A stretch of DNA of 64,000 bases from Trema orientale (Eukaryota > Streptophyta > Magnoliopsida > Rosales > Cannabaceae). A model generated the notes under the pieces. That model worked only from the letters and a program-made list of their open reading frames with translations. It was not told the origin of the DNA and did not search any database. The translations under genes were made by a program, and so were the position numbers. The stretch lies in assembly GCA_002914845.1 (NCBI GenBank), contig JXTC01000211.1, positions 297,069 through 361,068 of the forward strand, read 5' to 3'. Below, in pieces: positions 1 to 11,536 of this stretch. Within the stretch, counting starts at the first letter, position 1, and each line of letters opens with the position of its first letter.

Positions 1-227
1 AAACTAATTAATTTAGACTTAGGTAAAGAAACAAGTCTTCCCATCATTAACACTTAATCATGTTCGTTTCTTTATACACAAACAAAGTCATAGAATCTTT
101 TTCAGATAAATAGACATTCAACTGAGACAGTTTAGTCTAACAAATATCGTAATTGTATATAAGAGAAAGTTATTTATACTAAAAGGGTAAAATTAGAAAT
201 CTGCCTTTTAGGGCAAATATCCCAATA
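1..227 (-). repeat. 3' LTR of the copia element (partial)
   Basis: This matches about 11305-11536 almost base for base, including the shared blocks around 'gaactaattaatttagactt' and 'aaaagggtaaaattagaaat'. Its inner edge should read CA on the plus strand but reads TA, consistent with decay. The rest of this LTR lies left of the window. Confidence 0.8.
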
Positions 228-241
228 ATTTTCCACTTGCC
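228..241 (-). other. Polypurine tract of the copia element
   Basis: The minus strand reads GGCAAGTGGAAAAT directly before the LTR start. It resembles the copia consensus AAGTGGGAGA followed by TGTTGGGA and sets the element's orientation as minus. Confidence 0.6.
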
Positions 242-354
242 AAAAAGCAGTTACTCAAACAAATATACTAAAAGCCCAAATGTTCCAAATGACCGAAATT
301 AATAAAAGCAAAAACTAAGTGTTCAACTAACAAATTAAATGACTTAGAAAAGTA

Positions 355-478
355 ATGAAGATCATAAGCTCTCTCTTCATCGTTTTCTTGATGGACTTTT
401 CTCTCATCCTCCATAAATGAAGATCATAAGCTCTCTCTTCATCGTTTTCTTGACGGACTTTTCTCTTATCCTCCAGAA
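355..478. repeat. 62-bp tandem duplication
   Basis: Two adjacent copies of about 62 bp begin 'atgaagatcataagctctct' at 355 and 417 and differ at only a few positions. They lie in the decayed copia interior. The short minus-strand ORF over them is a by-product of the duplication. Confidence 0.85.
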
Positions 479-749
479 AATCTCTACTTCTACTGATGAA
501 GGTAGTATTGGTAGATTATCTATAAAAAAGGTAGCCCTTCTCTCCCTTCGGGTAGCCAAGTAGAAAATATTTTTCTGAATTTTTGTCAACTTCGTCTTCC
601 ACTTTCTTGCACGGGTATACTTCGCACTCCCATACCTTTAGATACTCTAAGCTCTCTACATAGCTCATCCACATCTAAAAAGGTGTCAAAGCAACTTTAT
701 CTGATGGAGTGAAGTTGAGAATGTATGAAGTTATCTTCAAAGCATAATC

Positions 750-1400
750 TCAATATCTTTTCGACGATAATGCTTCATCTTTCTCATAATGAGTGGCAAG
801 ATGACACTTGTATTCTACAGGCTTCTTGCAATCTTCACAGTCTATGTCATTGCTGATATCTACTTCATGTAATTGACCCAGCTCCATAAGCCTGTGAATT
901 TCTAAACATGGCATATGTCCGAGTCGCTTGTGCCAATCGATGGTGTTGCGTTCCTTCCTAATGTCTTTTACCATTTCTTGGAGTTTACTAATACTCATCA
1001 TTGAAGATGATTTACTTTGTGGCTTTGGAGTCAGAACATAAAGTCCATTCTGTATTTCTTCCACACAGTATAATAGATTGTTATAGAAGACGTATACCTT
1101 CTTATCAAACACAAAGTAGTAGCCTTCTTTATACATCTTCAATATTGAGAGAGCATTTATACAAAACTCTGGTGCGTAGTAGCAATCTTTCACGATCATA
1201 GAGCTATCATTGATCTACAGATAAGCATCGTCCATTCCTTTGATTCGAACTCTTTGATTGTCTCCAACTTCCACATGATGACTAACGTCAGTTAATTGAT
1301 TTGGTTCAATGAACCATTTCTTGTCATTGCAGGCATTGACATTAGATTCTGAGTCTACTAGCCAGAGATTTCGCATATCCATAGCTGAAAGTGTTTTTCT
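750..1400 (-). pseudogene. Copia gag-pre-integrase and degraded protease remnant
   Basis: The minus-strand frame at 750-1199 contains YAPEFCINALS, then IDWHKRLGHM. The latter is the (L)WHxRLGH signature of the GAG-pre-integrase domain that precedes copia integrase; the paired cysteines of the zinc-finger region follow as DCEDCKK. Upstream on the minus strand (about 1204-1400) the translation contains LVDSESNVNACNDKKWF, which aligns with the copia protease context WxLDSGAxxHM; the catalytic DSG has become DSE. A stop separates the two parts near 1204-1215. Integrase catalytic core and reverse transcriptase, expected next, are absent. This is a dead polyprotein fragment. Confidence 0.75.
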
Positions 1401-1545
1401 TGGCCTTCCAGATGATCTAACTACTGGAAAAGATCTTAACCTCTTTTTAGTAAGGTATCCTTGGGTTGATTATCGTTCAAACTCATTAAACATTGTGATG
1501 TCTCTATTGTGTCCTTATTCTACTCTGTGTACAGTATTCCTTTGA

Positions 1546-4217
1546 ATCTTTCCTCTTTCTAGAAACTTTATCCGTCTTATGAAAAAGCATTTTCCCAAAA
1601 ACTACAAAATGATAAAATTTCCAATGGGACAAAAGTCATAAAATAAATCCAATTCATAATCAAATTTAGCGAATTCAATTCACAAGTAAATTCTGCAAGT
1701 TTAATTCTCAATTAAATATATAGGAAAAAATAATCGAATACAAACATCTTTGTTTCGATTTAATTTTGTAGTAAGATAATAAATACCCTAATAAGGGTGT
1801 TCATTATCTTGAATAAGATAATAAATACCTCAACAAGGGTATTAATTATCAGGAATGAACTTTGACGTAATCACCAACTCTTGTGATTTACCAATCAAAG
1901 TAACTGATTTAAAATTAGCTGACAATTCGTGCAAAATATTATAGTACATATAGAGTAAAACAAGAAACATAAATGTAATGACATATTATCAAAAAAGAAG
2001 ATTATTTGTTATGCTCTTATTGGCCATTTAGAAACTAAGGATAAACTATGGACAAATATGTAAATTATAATCCTCTTAGTACTCAACTAAGTTTGCTAGT
2101 TTATCTGAATATGTAAGAATTTAGAATATTTAACATTAAATCTATCAAGATAAAATGCTTTTAAAGAATCCCTAGGACTGTCACAAATATTCAAGGTATT
2201 TTAACCTACCATAGATCACAAGTTACCTACAGGTAATCATGTGAATCTATAAGTTAAATGTGAACAATTCACTTTAGACAAAAAGACAAATATCTCATAT
2301 TCTAGGTTGCTAATTACCCTGCTTATCGGTCCATAGAATTGCTAACATAGCTCTTACGGGAGGTTATTAGCATCCTATATTAAGTGTGTAACCATCATTT
2401 CAATTTATAAGCTTTTTTGTACAATACAGTCTCCTACGGGAGATCAGTACGTAAAGTCCACTCACAAATTTATCCTAAGAAATTCAATACTAGTAATACC
2501 CAGATGAAAACCTTCCTACGGAAGCTTAACAAGATTCTGAAGTGAGGCACGTCTTTAGAACTATTGAACCAATGATGGAGACTATGGATATCTCATACCC
2601 GCTCCCACTCAGTCTTTTTAAAATTAGGGATTCTTGATTTTACCCAATTATCTAATTTACTTGGTAACCACAAAATCAATTATGTATATCCAATTATGTG
2701 ACTTAGAGAGAATTAGCTAATTTAAGACATTATGATATACTATTCTAGACATGGTGCTATGATCAAATAATTATTGTCTAAAGCCAAAGTGCTAATACTA
2801 TATTATACATCTCATGTATATAAAAGTAGATAATAAAAGTGTACAGAACATAATGATCAAGTAAGAAGGTCTGTGAATTGTAAATTATTCAAACAAAACT
2901 TTTCCAGAAGAAAATTCAATTATTTGATCAACAATCTTTTAACCAAAGATAAATAATTGAAAATGGTATTTAAACCAAGTCCTCTATAGAACATTAGCTT
3001 TGAAAAAACTAACTAAGAAACTTTAGCCGCTAAATTATTCAACCAATAATTTTAGAGATTCTTAGTAGTAGAATTTAATCAAATTAAATTCTAAGTGCAT
3101 TTATAAAAATAAGTAAACAGTTATAAAAATATTTTATATAAAAGTTTTACAAATAATTATAAATGCAAGTAATAAATATAAATAAGTTTATATACATTCA
3201 TTAATTTTCTCAAAATTAATCATTTCAAAAAATAAAAAATAGTTTAAATAATTTTGGATAAAAAATTTAACAAAATGTAAAATCCTCCCACTCAATATGA
3301 TAATCATATCGAATATATTTTGTAAAAACATAATTATCTCATAATTATCAAAATCCCTTTTGTCACATAAAATATTACCACAATTATCTCATCATTGTCA
3401 ATATTTTATGTCAAGTACCACCGCACAAAATATTACTATAATTATAATATAATTAAAATATTTTATGAATCAAAATTAAAACATTTTAATCTCACTAAAA
3501 TTAAGCTCCAATTTCCTTATAAATCATGAAAACAAATAATTATCCTTATAGTATTATTATCTTTTCAATTAATATAATTAATCTCATTAATTAATTTTAA
3601 TTATTAATTATTAATCACATTAATAATTACTAAATAATTAATAAATAATAAAAATTAATCACACTAATAATTATTAAATAATAACTTGAAAATTAATTAG
3701 TTTCAATAATTAATGTTTTCTAGTAAAACATATTATCGTATGTATAAGAATTAAGTTCATAACTAATTCTTATCTAAATTTAAAAATATCAAATATTTTC
3801 AAATTATTGACTTATTAGGATAATTTAAATAACTAGAGAATAAATCACATTTATTATGTGATTATTAATTAATTAAAGATTTAATTAATTTATCTAATCA
3901 TATCTTAATCTCATTAAGATCTAAATGATAATATGTAACCCTTTAGGAATCCCTAGACTTGCAACCTTAGAAGAATTATTATTAATAGACTTAATGTCGA
4001 ATTTTAATAAGTTTATTTTCACAGTACTTGAAATTATGTGTGTAGTATGATTATAATATTAAATTTTATTATGTGAGAAAACCATAGTTATTCCTTGCTT
4101 TAACTTAGAAATTGTAAGTCAGTTTTCCTTAATAATAAATTAATTCTACAAAAAAAACTTTATGTACATCAATATGACTTAAATAAGAATGTGACATGTT
4201 TATGTCACATTAGAAAT
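1546..4217. other. Non-coding AT-rich interior of the copia element
   Basis: No reading frame with recognisable similarity is present. The stretch holds short motifs such as 'ctcccactcagtc' (near 2605) and 'ctcccactcaatatga' (near 3286), and a very AT-rich tract at about 3540-3900. It lies between the gag-pre-integrase remnant and the nested solo LTR and is probably untranslated or decayed internal sequence. The 1740-1860 part holds two near copies of 'taagataataaatacc'. Confidence 0.5.
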
Positions 4218-7200
4218 TGTTACATCTTATAACCCAAAGTTAATAGTTGCACCAAAATAGTACCATGACACAAATTGAATGCTAGGATTTAAGTATAGAA
4301 AAAATCAAGTAGACAAATCAATTTAAGGGTAGAAAATACGTTGTAGAAAAATATGAAGACTAGTGAGATTTTATCTTAGGGAGGTGATAACTTTAAATTA
4401 GTGGAATAGAACAGGTAAAAAAAATAAATAAATAAAGTTAGTGGGTAGTTCTAAAAAAGAAAAATATAGATAAAATTAATTGATAGCTTTTGTCTCTAAA
4501 ATAATTCAAAAGGTAGGAAAAAGAAAATGATAATGGAGATTTTCTTTGGAAATTAGTGGCCATAATTCAAAAAGGAAGACATAGACAAAACTAATTGGTA
4601 GCTTTTGTCTCCAAAATAATTCAAAAGGTAAGAAAAAGAATAATATAGTAGAGATTTCTTTGGGAGTTAGTTGTATTGGATTCCAAATAATTGAAAAAGA
4701 TGAAAGATTAGAGACAAAAGTAGTGGATGAGTAAAAAATAAAATAAAAGATAAGGTAGTAGAGTAGGAAAAAAAGATGTATAGACAAAATTAGTAATAAT
4801 GGTGCTTGGATTATTAAATGGAATGTGAAAGTGGTATATTATTAGATACCTCCTATGAATTACCTATAAATAGGTCCTTTATTTGGTAATTAGAAATCCA
4901 TACTTAAACTTCTAATTATTTAGCCAAAACTATCTTCATTTTTCCTATCATCCTTTCTCTAAAAGAAAAAAAAAAAAAAAAATCTCTTTCTACCTCAATT
5001 TCTTCCAAAACCACAAGAGTTATCATATGTTACCCATCTTCCTTACATTTCCTACAAAGACTCTAGAAATTAAGAATTGTAATCAAGAGAAGAAAGCATC
5101 TAGTTTTATGGTGGAAACGTAAGAAAGAAGAATGAAAGATCTTGGAAGGTAGGTTGCACAAACACATTTAAGTTTATTAAGATTTTTAACTCTAGAATTA
5201 TAAGAAATCTAGTTTTAGTGTTTTGACTTCTAATAAAATATTGATACTTGGAAAAGTTCCCAAATACTTCAAGAAAGAAGATACAAATTTGGAAGGTAAA
5301 TATTCCTTCACCTTGCTTGTTATGTGTTTAAATATATACTACAAATTAATAAATGGGTAATGGCATATTTGATCTACTTTAGATGTTATATAATTTATTT
5401 TATGTCAAGACTTATTTCTTAAGCATCTAAATATGAATACTTCATGATAATAAAGGCTAAATAATAATAATAATATAAAATCAAAATGACTAAACCCAAA
5501 AGTGGAAGATTTTTTGAGAGAAAGACCCTAAAATAAAATATGCATGAAAATGAACCAAGCTTAATGATTTAGACTTAGATCCTTATGAATAGATTTTTAC
5601 CCATTAAAAATTCTTTCCAAAAATTAAGAATTTTTGCTCAAAACTTGAAGGGACTAAAATGTCAAAATTTTGAGTACTGTGAATCAAAAGTGTAATTTTG
5701 ACAAAATATGGGTCAAATCTATGAGAAAGCTATTTTAGGCAGTTTTAAAATTATATTAAAGTGTAAAAATAAATAAAAGAAGAATCTTTAACAAAAAGAT
5801 AATCTATAAATTAAGATTTACCTTTGGAGGGCATAAATGTTAGAAAACTTAAGATTATGGGCAAACATAAAAATTATGAAACTTGAAATTTTGGGATTGG
5901 GGATTTGGTTAAATAGAAAACTTTATTTTATATCTCTAATTGGGATAAGAAAAGATTTACTTGAGTTTAAGCCATGAAATCAATAACAGGAAATAAAAAA
6001 TGTATGCCCCTAATTATATTTAGCCCAAGTTTAGTTCTGGGCCTAAGAAGCGTGAAAAATGCCTTATAATATCTAACCCCAAGTATAATTTTAGATATAA
6101 AATTTGTGTAGCCATTAATATTTTTAGACCACTTATCATATTAAGACCCATAATTACGAATAAAGTAATTAATCAAGAATAATTCAAAGTAATTGTTGAA
6201 GAGGAAAATAACTAAAGAAACTTAACCGATTTAAGATGATATTAATCAAATCGACAACCAAATTTTTGATAGACTAAAAAGATCACCATGATAAAGGTTA
6301 AGGAAAATTAAATCCTATCCATCTAAGTTGAAAGTATAAATTAGTCAAAGAACATAATATGACATTGTTTCTCAAATGTGAAGTTTTATACTTGACCAAG
6401 ACCGAGTCCTAGTTGTGTTAAACCCACTAAGTAATTAGAAGTTTTTTTTTTTTTAAAGTATAAGTCCATTTTAAATTACTTTGACAATTAGAATATGCAT
6501 ACGTCAGGGCAAGACTTCAACCTACGATATGGATGGTTTTAAATCTATTTTCTATTTGTGATATGATCTTTATGAGATTATTACATGTGTTGTCTTACTT
6601 ATACCTTATTATGGTGTGCCTTATGTATGATGTGGAATATGCATATAAAGATGCATTTCCTATATTATTAAAATGATGTACGTTTACTTTACAATATTAT
6701 TATGTTAAAGTAATATAAGCGTGCTTCAACAAAGAAAATGCTAAGATAACAAAATATAAGGTTTGGACATGTTATTGAAGTGTACCTACTCAAATTAAGA
6801 GAAGACTAAATAAGATAAGAATTTAAAGGTGTCGTACTAATCTCCACTAGGTGAGGAATATCTTAGGGAAGATAAGACACAGCTCCACTAGATGAGGGGA
6901 TTACTGAGAAAATATATGTTAAGTTTCTGACTATGGGTATTTTCAGTCGGGTCGCTCTCCTATTTCCCTATTCGGTAGTGTGCACACGGTATGTACACCA
7001 GGGCCCATAAGAAGAGTAAAAGAATGAGATAAAATTATGATATAAAGTAATGATTTCATAAAACACCATAATCGGACTTTCATAAAAGATTGTTTGTTTG
7101 TGAATAAAATATTTTGTGAGAATTACATTGTACTTGCTAAGCGAAAGCTCACATTGTATGGGTATCCATATTGTAGGTACCAAAGGAAAGAAACCTTTGA

Positions 7201-7843
7201 TTTGATTGATGAGTTAACTGGAATCGAGGTGGGGATGAATGCGAGGCATGGGCAATAAATACAGCCATTAAATTATTTCCTCATATGTTCTTATTATAAG
7301 ACGAATGATTTCAATTATGTAAGCTTAATATTGATTGAAAATATATTTATAATTCGGCATTTATTTCACAATACATGATTTTATTAGGTTGAACTTGGAA
7401 ATATATTTTGAATGAATGGAGTTTAAACGAACATTTTTCGATACGAAAATATCTAAAAGTAAAAATACTTTGATTTGAATAAATGCAAAACTCAAGTGGT
7501 TCTGTCAAAAAGACCTAAACTATCTAAGGAGAGCTTAAGACTTAAGTGGTCCGTATGTGACCCCCCTGCTCACTTGGGAGCCCTTCATGGTTGTGCGTTA
7601 TTTAAATCACCCCAAGTAAAAAGTTTATAAACAAACTTAAACAAAGGTTACTTAACCATCCCAAAGCATTTTATTTGTTATCAAATTAAGTAAATGGAAA
7701 GTTGTGAATATTAATCTTTTAAAAAGAAATAAAAATATATTTGGAAAAAAAAATTCATGAATTTTCAGCTTTTAAGTTTCTCTTTCTAAATTTGTAAACT
7801 AAGAATGTAAGTAGTTAATGGTCCGAAAAGTCGGGTCGTTACA
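4218..7843 (+). mobile_element. Gypsy-type solo LTR nested in the copia element
   Basis: The right end reads CGGGTCGTTACA at 7843, a common Ty3/gypsy LTR terminus. The best left boundary is TGTTACATC at 4218, giving about 3.6 kb, long for an LTR. A strong TATA box at 4864 faces plus and is followed by a pyrimidine-rich leader. A segment around 7134-7185 ('gctaagcgaaagctcacat' then 'gtaggtacc') resembles the U5 part of gypsy LTRs. No internal coding region follows. The bases after 7843 are TAATA, but I found no matching duplication at 4213-4217, so the left edge is uncertain. Confidence 0.55.
4864..4873 (+). promoter_or_regulatory. TATA box of the nested LTR
   Basis: CTATAAATAG sits about 30 bases upstream of a pyrimidine-rich, A-tract-containing leader (4890-5000), as expected for a Pol II start site in an LTR. 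Activity is inferred only. Confidence 0.5.
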
Positions 7844-9049
7844 TAATAAAAGATAATTATTTCTAATTATAAAAATCTTATTTCTATAACTGTATTTAGA
7901 AAAGATTAATTGCAAAATATTCCAAATTGGAAAATAATTAAAACTATTTTAATTAATCCTAACTAATTAGAAACTTATAACTCATATGATATTTCTATAT
8001 TTATCTAGTACTTATATCTAATTATTAATCAAATAATTCTAATAATTAAATAAAGATCATATCTAAATTTAATTATAATAGAAATCTAATCATTATTAGA
8101 TTTCTATAATTAATTAAAATTATTTAATTATAAATAGATATAACTTTCTAATTAATTAATCATATTAATTAATTACCTAATTAATTTCATTAATTAGTTG
8201 ACTAATTATTCTCATTTATTTGTAGAGTTACTGATCTAATTAGCTATTTCTAACTGTATTCTAATTACTATAACTAGAATAGTTATTAGATACATAGTTA
8301 TTACAATTAACTATAAAATATTAATCTAATTAAATTCAAATCTTTTCTATCCTAATTAGTCTCATTAATTATGAATTTGAATAATTTATGGATAGTAATT
8401 ATTTAAATCTAATTTGATTAGATTTAGTTTCGAATTTAAATTCAAGACTATATCCTAAGTTAAATCAAATTTAAATTAAAGATAATTACTAAATTTAAAT
8501 TATTCAAATTTAAACTATCATGATTTATTGATTAATTATCTAATCATATATAATCACATTAAATATCAAATTAATTTGAATAGTGGTTATATATTTAAAT
8601 TCAAAATTTAAATAGAAAGAGATAAGAAATCTTATCTAATTTCAAAAATTAGTAGATATCCTATTCAAATTCAAATTAACTATTAGATTTATCAGAATAA
8701 TATCTAATCATATCTAATCTCATTGCATATCTAAATAATTTAAATAACCATTATCTATTTAAATTCAAAGTTTAAATTCTAGATATAAGATTGGAAATCT
8801 TATCCAATTCAAAAAATTAGTAGATATCCTATTTAAATTCAAATTAATTACTAGATAATATTCTAATTATTTAATTAATTCAAATTTAACATTATCCTAT
8901 AGTAAATTAAATTGAAAATAGGATAACTCAAAAATAAATAACTATCCTAATCTTATTTGAATAGTTTCCTTTTTCAAAATTTGAATTCAAATTAAATAAT
9001 TATCTAATTATTTAAATTAATTAATTTAGAAATTAGTGGTGGTGGCAGA
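7844..9049. other. Very AT-rich stretch with no gene
   Basis: Low-complexity sequence dominated by aatta/ttaat words. Loose repeats recur, for example 'attagtagatatcctattcaa' type blocks near 8650 and 8817. No supported gene is present. It continues the copia interior on the other side of the nested LTR. Confidence 0.6.
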
Positions 9050-9412
9050 AACTCCACTATTGTTGGCCTACGGGCCGTCACCGCCTGAGGAAGGCGGCGA
9101 GAAGCAGAGTAACAGAGCAAGGATGATGCGGCGCCGCCTGACTACCGCGCATTGGCTGCGTGTAGGCAGCTCACAGATCGCGTGCTAGCGCAACACAGGC
9201 CCGCGCGGGAGGCGTGCTGGCCACAGAGGCAGGCCACGCACATGACAGTAAGTGATGCGCAGGCCACCCGCAGGCACAGCACGGGCCACGTGCATCAGCC
9301 ATGCACGCAGGCCACTCAAGGCAACCTGCTCGCTGCCTATGCACGTATGCGGCCAGGCTGGCTGCCCCCAGCACCCGCACAGTTAGCCGCGCAAGTAGGG
9401 TTAGGGCACGCC
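9050..9412 (-). other. GC-rich island in the copia leader
   Basis: About 360 bp rich in G and C (many gcag, ggcc and cgcg words) sit abruptly between AT-rich flanks. Read in the element's direction, the island lies a few hundred bases downstream of the primer-binding site, where long-LTR copia elements carry an untranslated leader before gag. Short imperfect repeats of 'caggccac' type occur at 9223-9320. Reading frames of 96 and 69 codons on both strands lack domain similarity and are explained by GC content. Confidence 0.5.
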
Positions 9413-9725
9413 AATTTTTTTTTTAAATGTGAAAAACATTAAAACAATACCAAAAAAATTCTGGAAAAAATCCAGATTTTCAAACTCATTAACAACATGT
9501 TCATGAATCTATCTACCATAAAATCCAAGAACACCTAAATATAATTTTGCTAGAATCACAATCTACAAGTTTTCTTACCATGCAAAAATCAATAATATAT
9601 GTAATTAAACATCATTCATCACCATGAATTATTTAACTATCATAAACAAAAATTGCTCAAACTCAATCACATAACCTAGATCATACAATTCTAGATCAAT
9701 ATTATGCTATACATATGAACCTATG

Positions 9726-9738
9726 CTCTTGATAACAA
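9726..9738 (-). other. Degraded primer-binding site of the copia element
   Basis: The minus strand reads TGTTATCAAGAGC, close to the initiator-Met complement TGGTATCAGAGC used by most plant LTR elements. It lies just inside the right LTR. Confidence 0.5.
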
Positions 9739-9742
9739 TTAA

Positions 9743-11536
9743 TGAAAATTGACCTAACATTTAGGAAAAACATATATGCATAGAAACTACGGAAAATACA
9801 TGATCACATCATGAGCACAGTGGAAAAGCTAGCGAATTTAGATTTTAAAATTTTTCATGAAAATAATTTTCATAACAATAGAACATGCTATATCAATTAT
9901 AGGATCATGTATAACATAAATTAAATCTAGATGCATAAAGCCTAGAGATGAGATTAGGGTTTACCTCTTATAGCATGCTCCTCCTTGATATCCTTGTTGA
10001 TGGTGATCAAATCTTCAACCCTAGATCTTCTTGTCTATGCTCCTGCTTTTGGTTGATAAGGCGACTGGGCACCAAGTTGAATCCTTCGTTGGAGAATGAT
10101 CAAGAACTTCTTCTTGATCCTTTGGAACACCGGGGTGTGAGATGAGATTATGAGGTTGTAAGAAACTTTTTCTCTTCTCTCTTTCTCAGCCTTGGCTGAA
10201 AATCCTCTCTCTCTCTCCCCCTCTGTTTCACGTTTAGCTCTCTTAGAGTTACTTTGCAGTTTTTATTCCATGTATCTTATATATATATATATGAGGCCCA
10301 AAAACTGCTAATCCCAGTTCAACTAGAATTGGGCTTATTCTTCAATTTGAGCTTTGTGTATATTTTTATATATATGTCCAACTCATGTAACTTATTTATA
10401 AAAGTACTAACTTCTGTGTAAAATCATTATTTTACACAGTTTCATGAAACTAATTTCACAAATATGACCAACCAATTAATGAGCTTTGTTGAGCTTGATA
10501 AGGTACCTAATGGATCCAAATAATCTAAGCTCCAATAATATGATAAATACGTAATAACTCTTATTATGGTATTTATATAAATACTATTAGTAAAAAGGAC
10601 ACTCCACTAAAGACCCAATACTGCACTCTTAGATTAAATGTCATGCTTTTTATAGATATTTAATCAACTAGCCTTGATTAACCGATCCATCTAGCATATT
10701 CTATACCACATATAAAATCTCTATACATTGCCGTAGCTAGATAGGTGAAATTACCATAATACCCCTTCGACACATATTTACCTTTAGGTTACCATCTTTC
10801 TATCAAATATTAATGTTGTCGATAATTTTGTTCTCAATGGCCACTTAGACAAAATTATCAACCAATTCACAAAGTGAATACTAAGATCTTAGATTTAATT
10901 GTTTCATGAATCTTGAAAGACCCTAAAGTATAGTGTCCTTAACTATTTGGTATTCCCATCAATTCATAAACCATAACCTCTAAGATGCCAGAGTTCACCT
11001 CTAATTTCATAGAGTAACCTTTTAACAAATCAAAAAGCTATAACTCATGAAAGCAAGTCTAGTCATATATTAAGGATTAAGATCTATATGCTAAGAGCTA
11101 GTTTGTGGTAATATAAGAATTGAGTTACGACACTCTAATTCTTTATATTACTTAGTCCAGTCCAGTACATATAACTTATTTATGTTGTACTAGTGTTTCT
11201 ATCAGAAATCCGATACTTCAATGATTTGAGACACATCATTCTCGTTGAGATAGACAAACACTACAACCTATAGTAAATAAAGTATTCAATTTTTATTTAC
11301 AGATTGTGAACTAATTAATTTAGACTTAGATAAAGAAACAAGTCTCCCTATAATTAACACTTAATCATGTTTTGTTTATTTATACACAAATAAAGTTATG
11401 AAATCTTTTTCAGATAAATAAACCATTCAACTAATACAGTTTAATCTAGCAAATATCGTAATTGCATATAAGAGAAAGTTATTTACACTAAAAGGGTAAA
11501 ATTAGAAATCTGCATTTTAGGGTAAATATCCCAACA
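9743..11536 (-). repeat. 5' LTR of the copia element (about 1.8 kb)
   Basis: On the minus strand it starts TGTTGGGATATTT at 11536 and probably ends CA at 9743, next to the primer-binding site. Its start region matches 1-227. An AT-repeat TATA-like stretch lies at about 10272-10292 on the minus strand, followed by CT-rich leader sequence. Reading frames inside it are not supported as genes. Confidence 0.7.

Larger units (their letters stand above)
1..11536 (-). mobile_element. Degraded Ty1/copia LTR retrotransposon, left end outside window
   Basis: Positions 1-227 and about 11305-11536 are near-identical and act as the two LTRs of one minus-strand element. Read on the minus strand the right copy starts TGTTGGGATATTT, a typical copia LTR start. 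A polypurine tract lies beside the left LTR and a degraded initiator-Met primer-binding site beside the right LTR. Between them only a gag-pre-integrase/protease remnant (750-1400) is recognisable; integrase, reverse transcriptase and RNase H are missing. A gypsy-type solo LTR (about 4218-7843) is nested inside. The five bases after the right LTR are TTAAG; their partner would lie left of the window. The element cannot code for transposition. Confidence 0.78.

Noticed and set aside
355-478. Possible CRISPR-like direct repeats
   Set aside because: Only two adjacent 62-bp copies without spacers, inside a plant retroelement; an ordinary tandem duplication.
9152-9442. 96-codon plus ORF and 69-codon minus ORF in the GC-rich island
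   Set aside because: Both strands stay open because stops are rare in GC-rich sequence. No domain is recognised, and the position is inside a copia leader.
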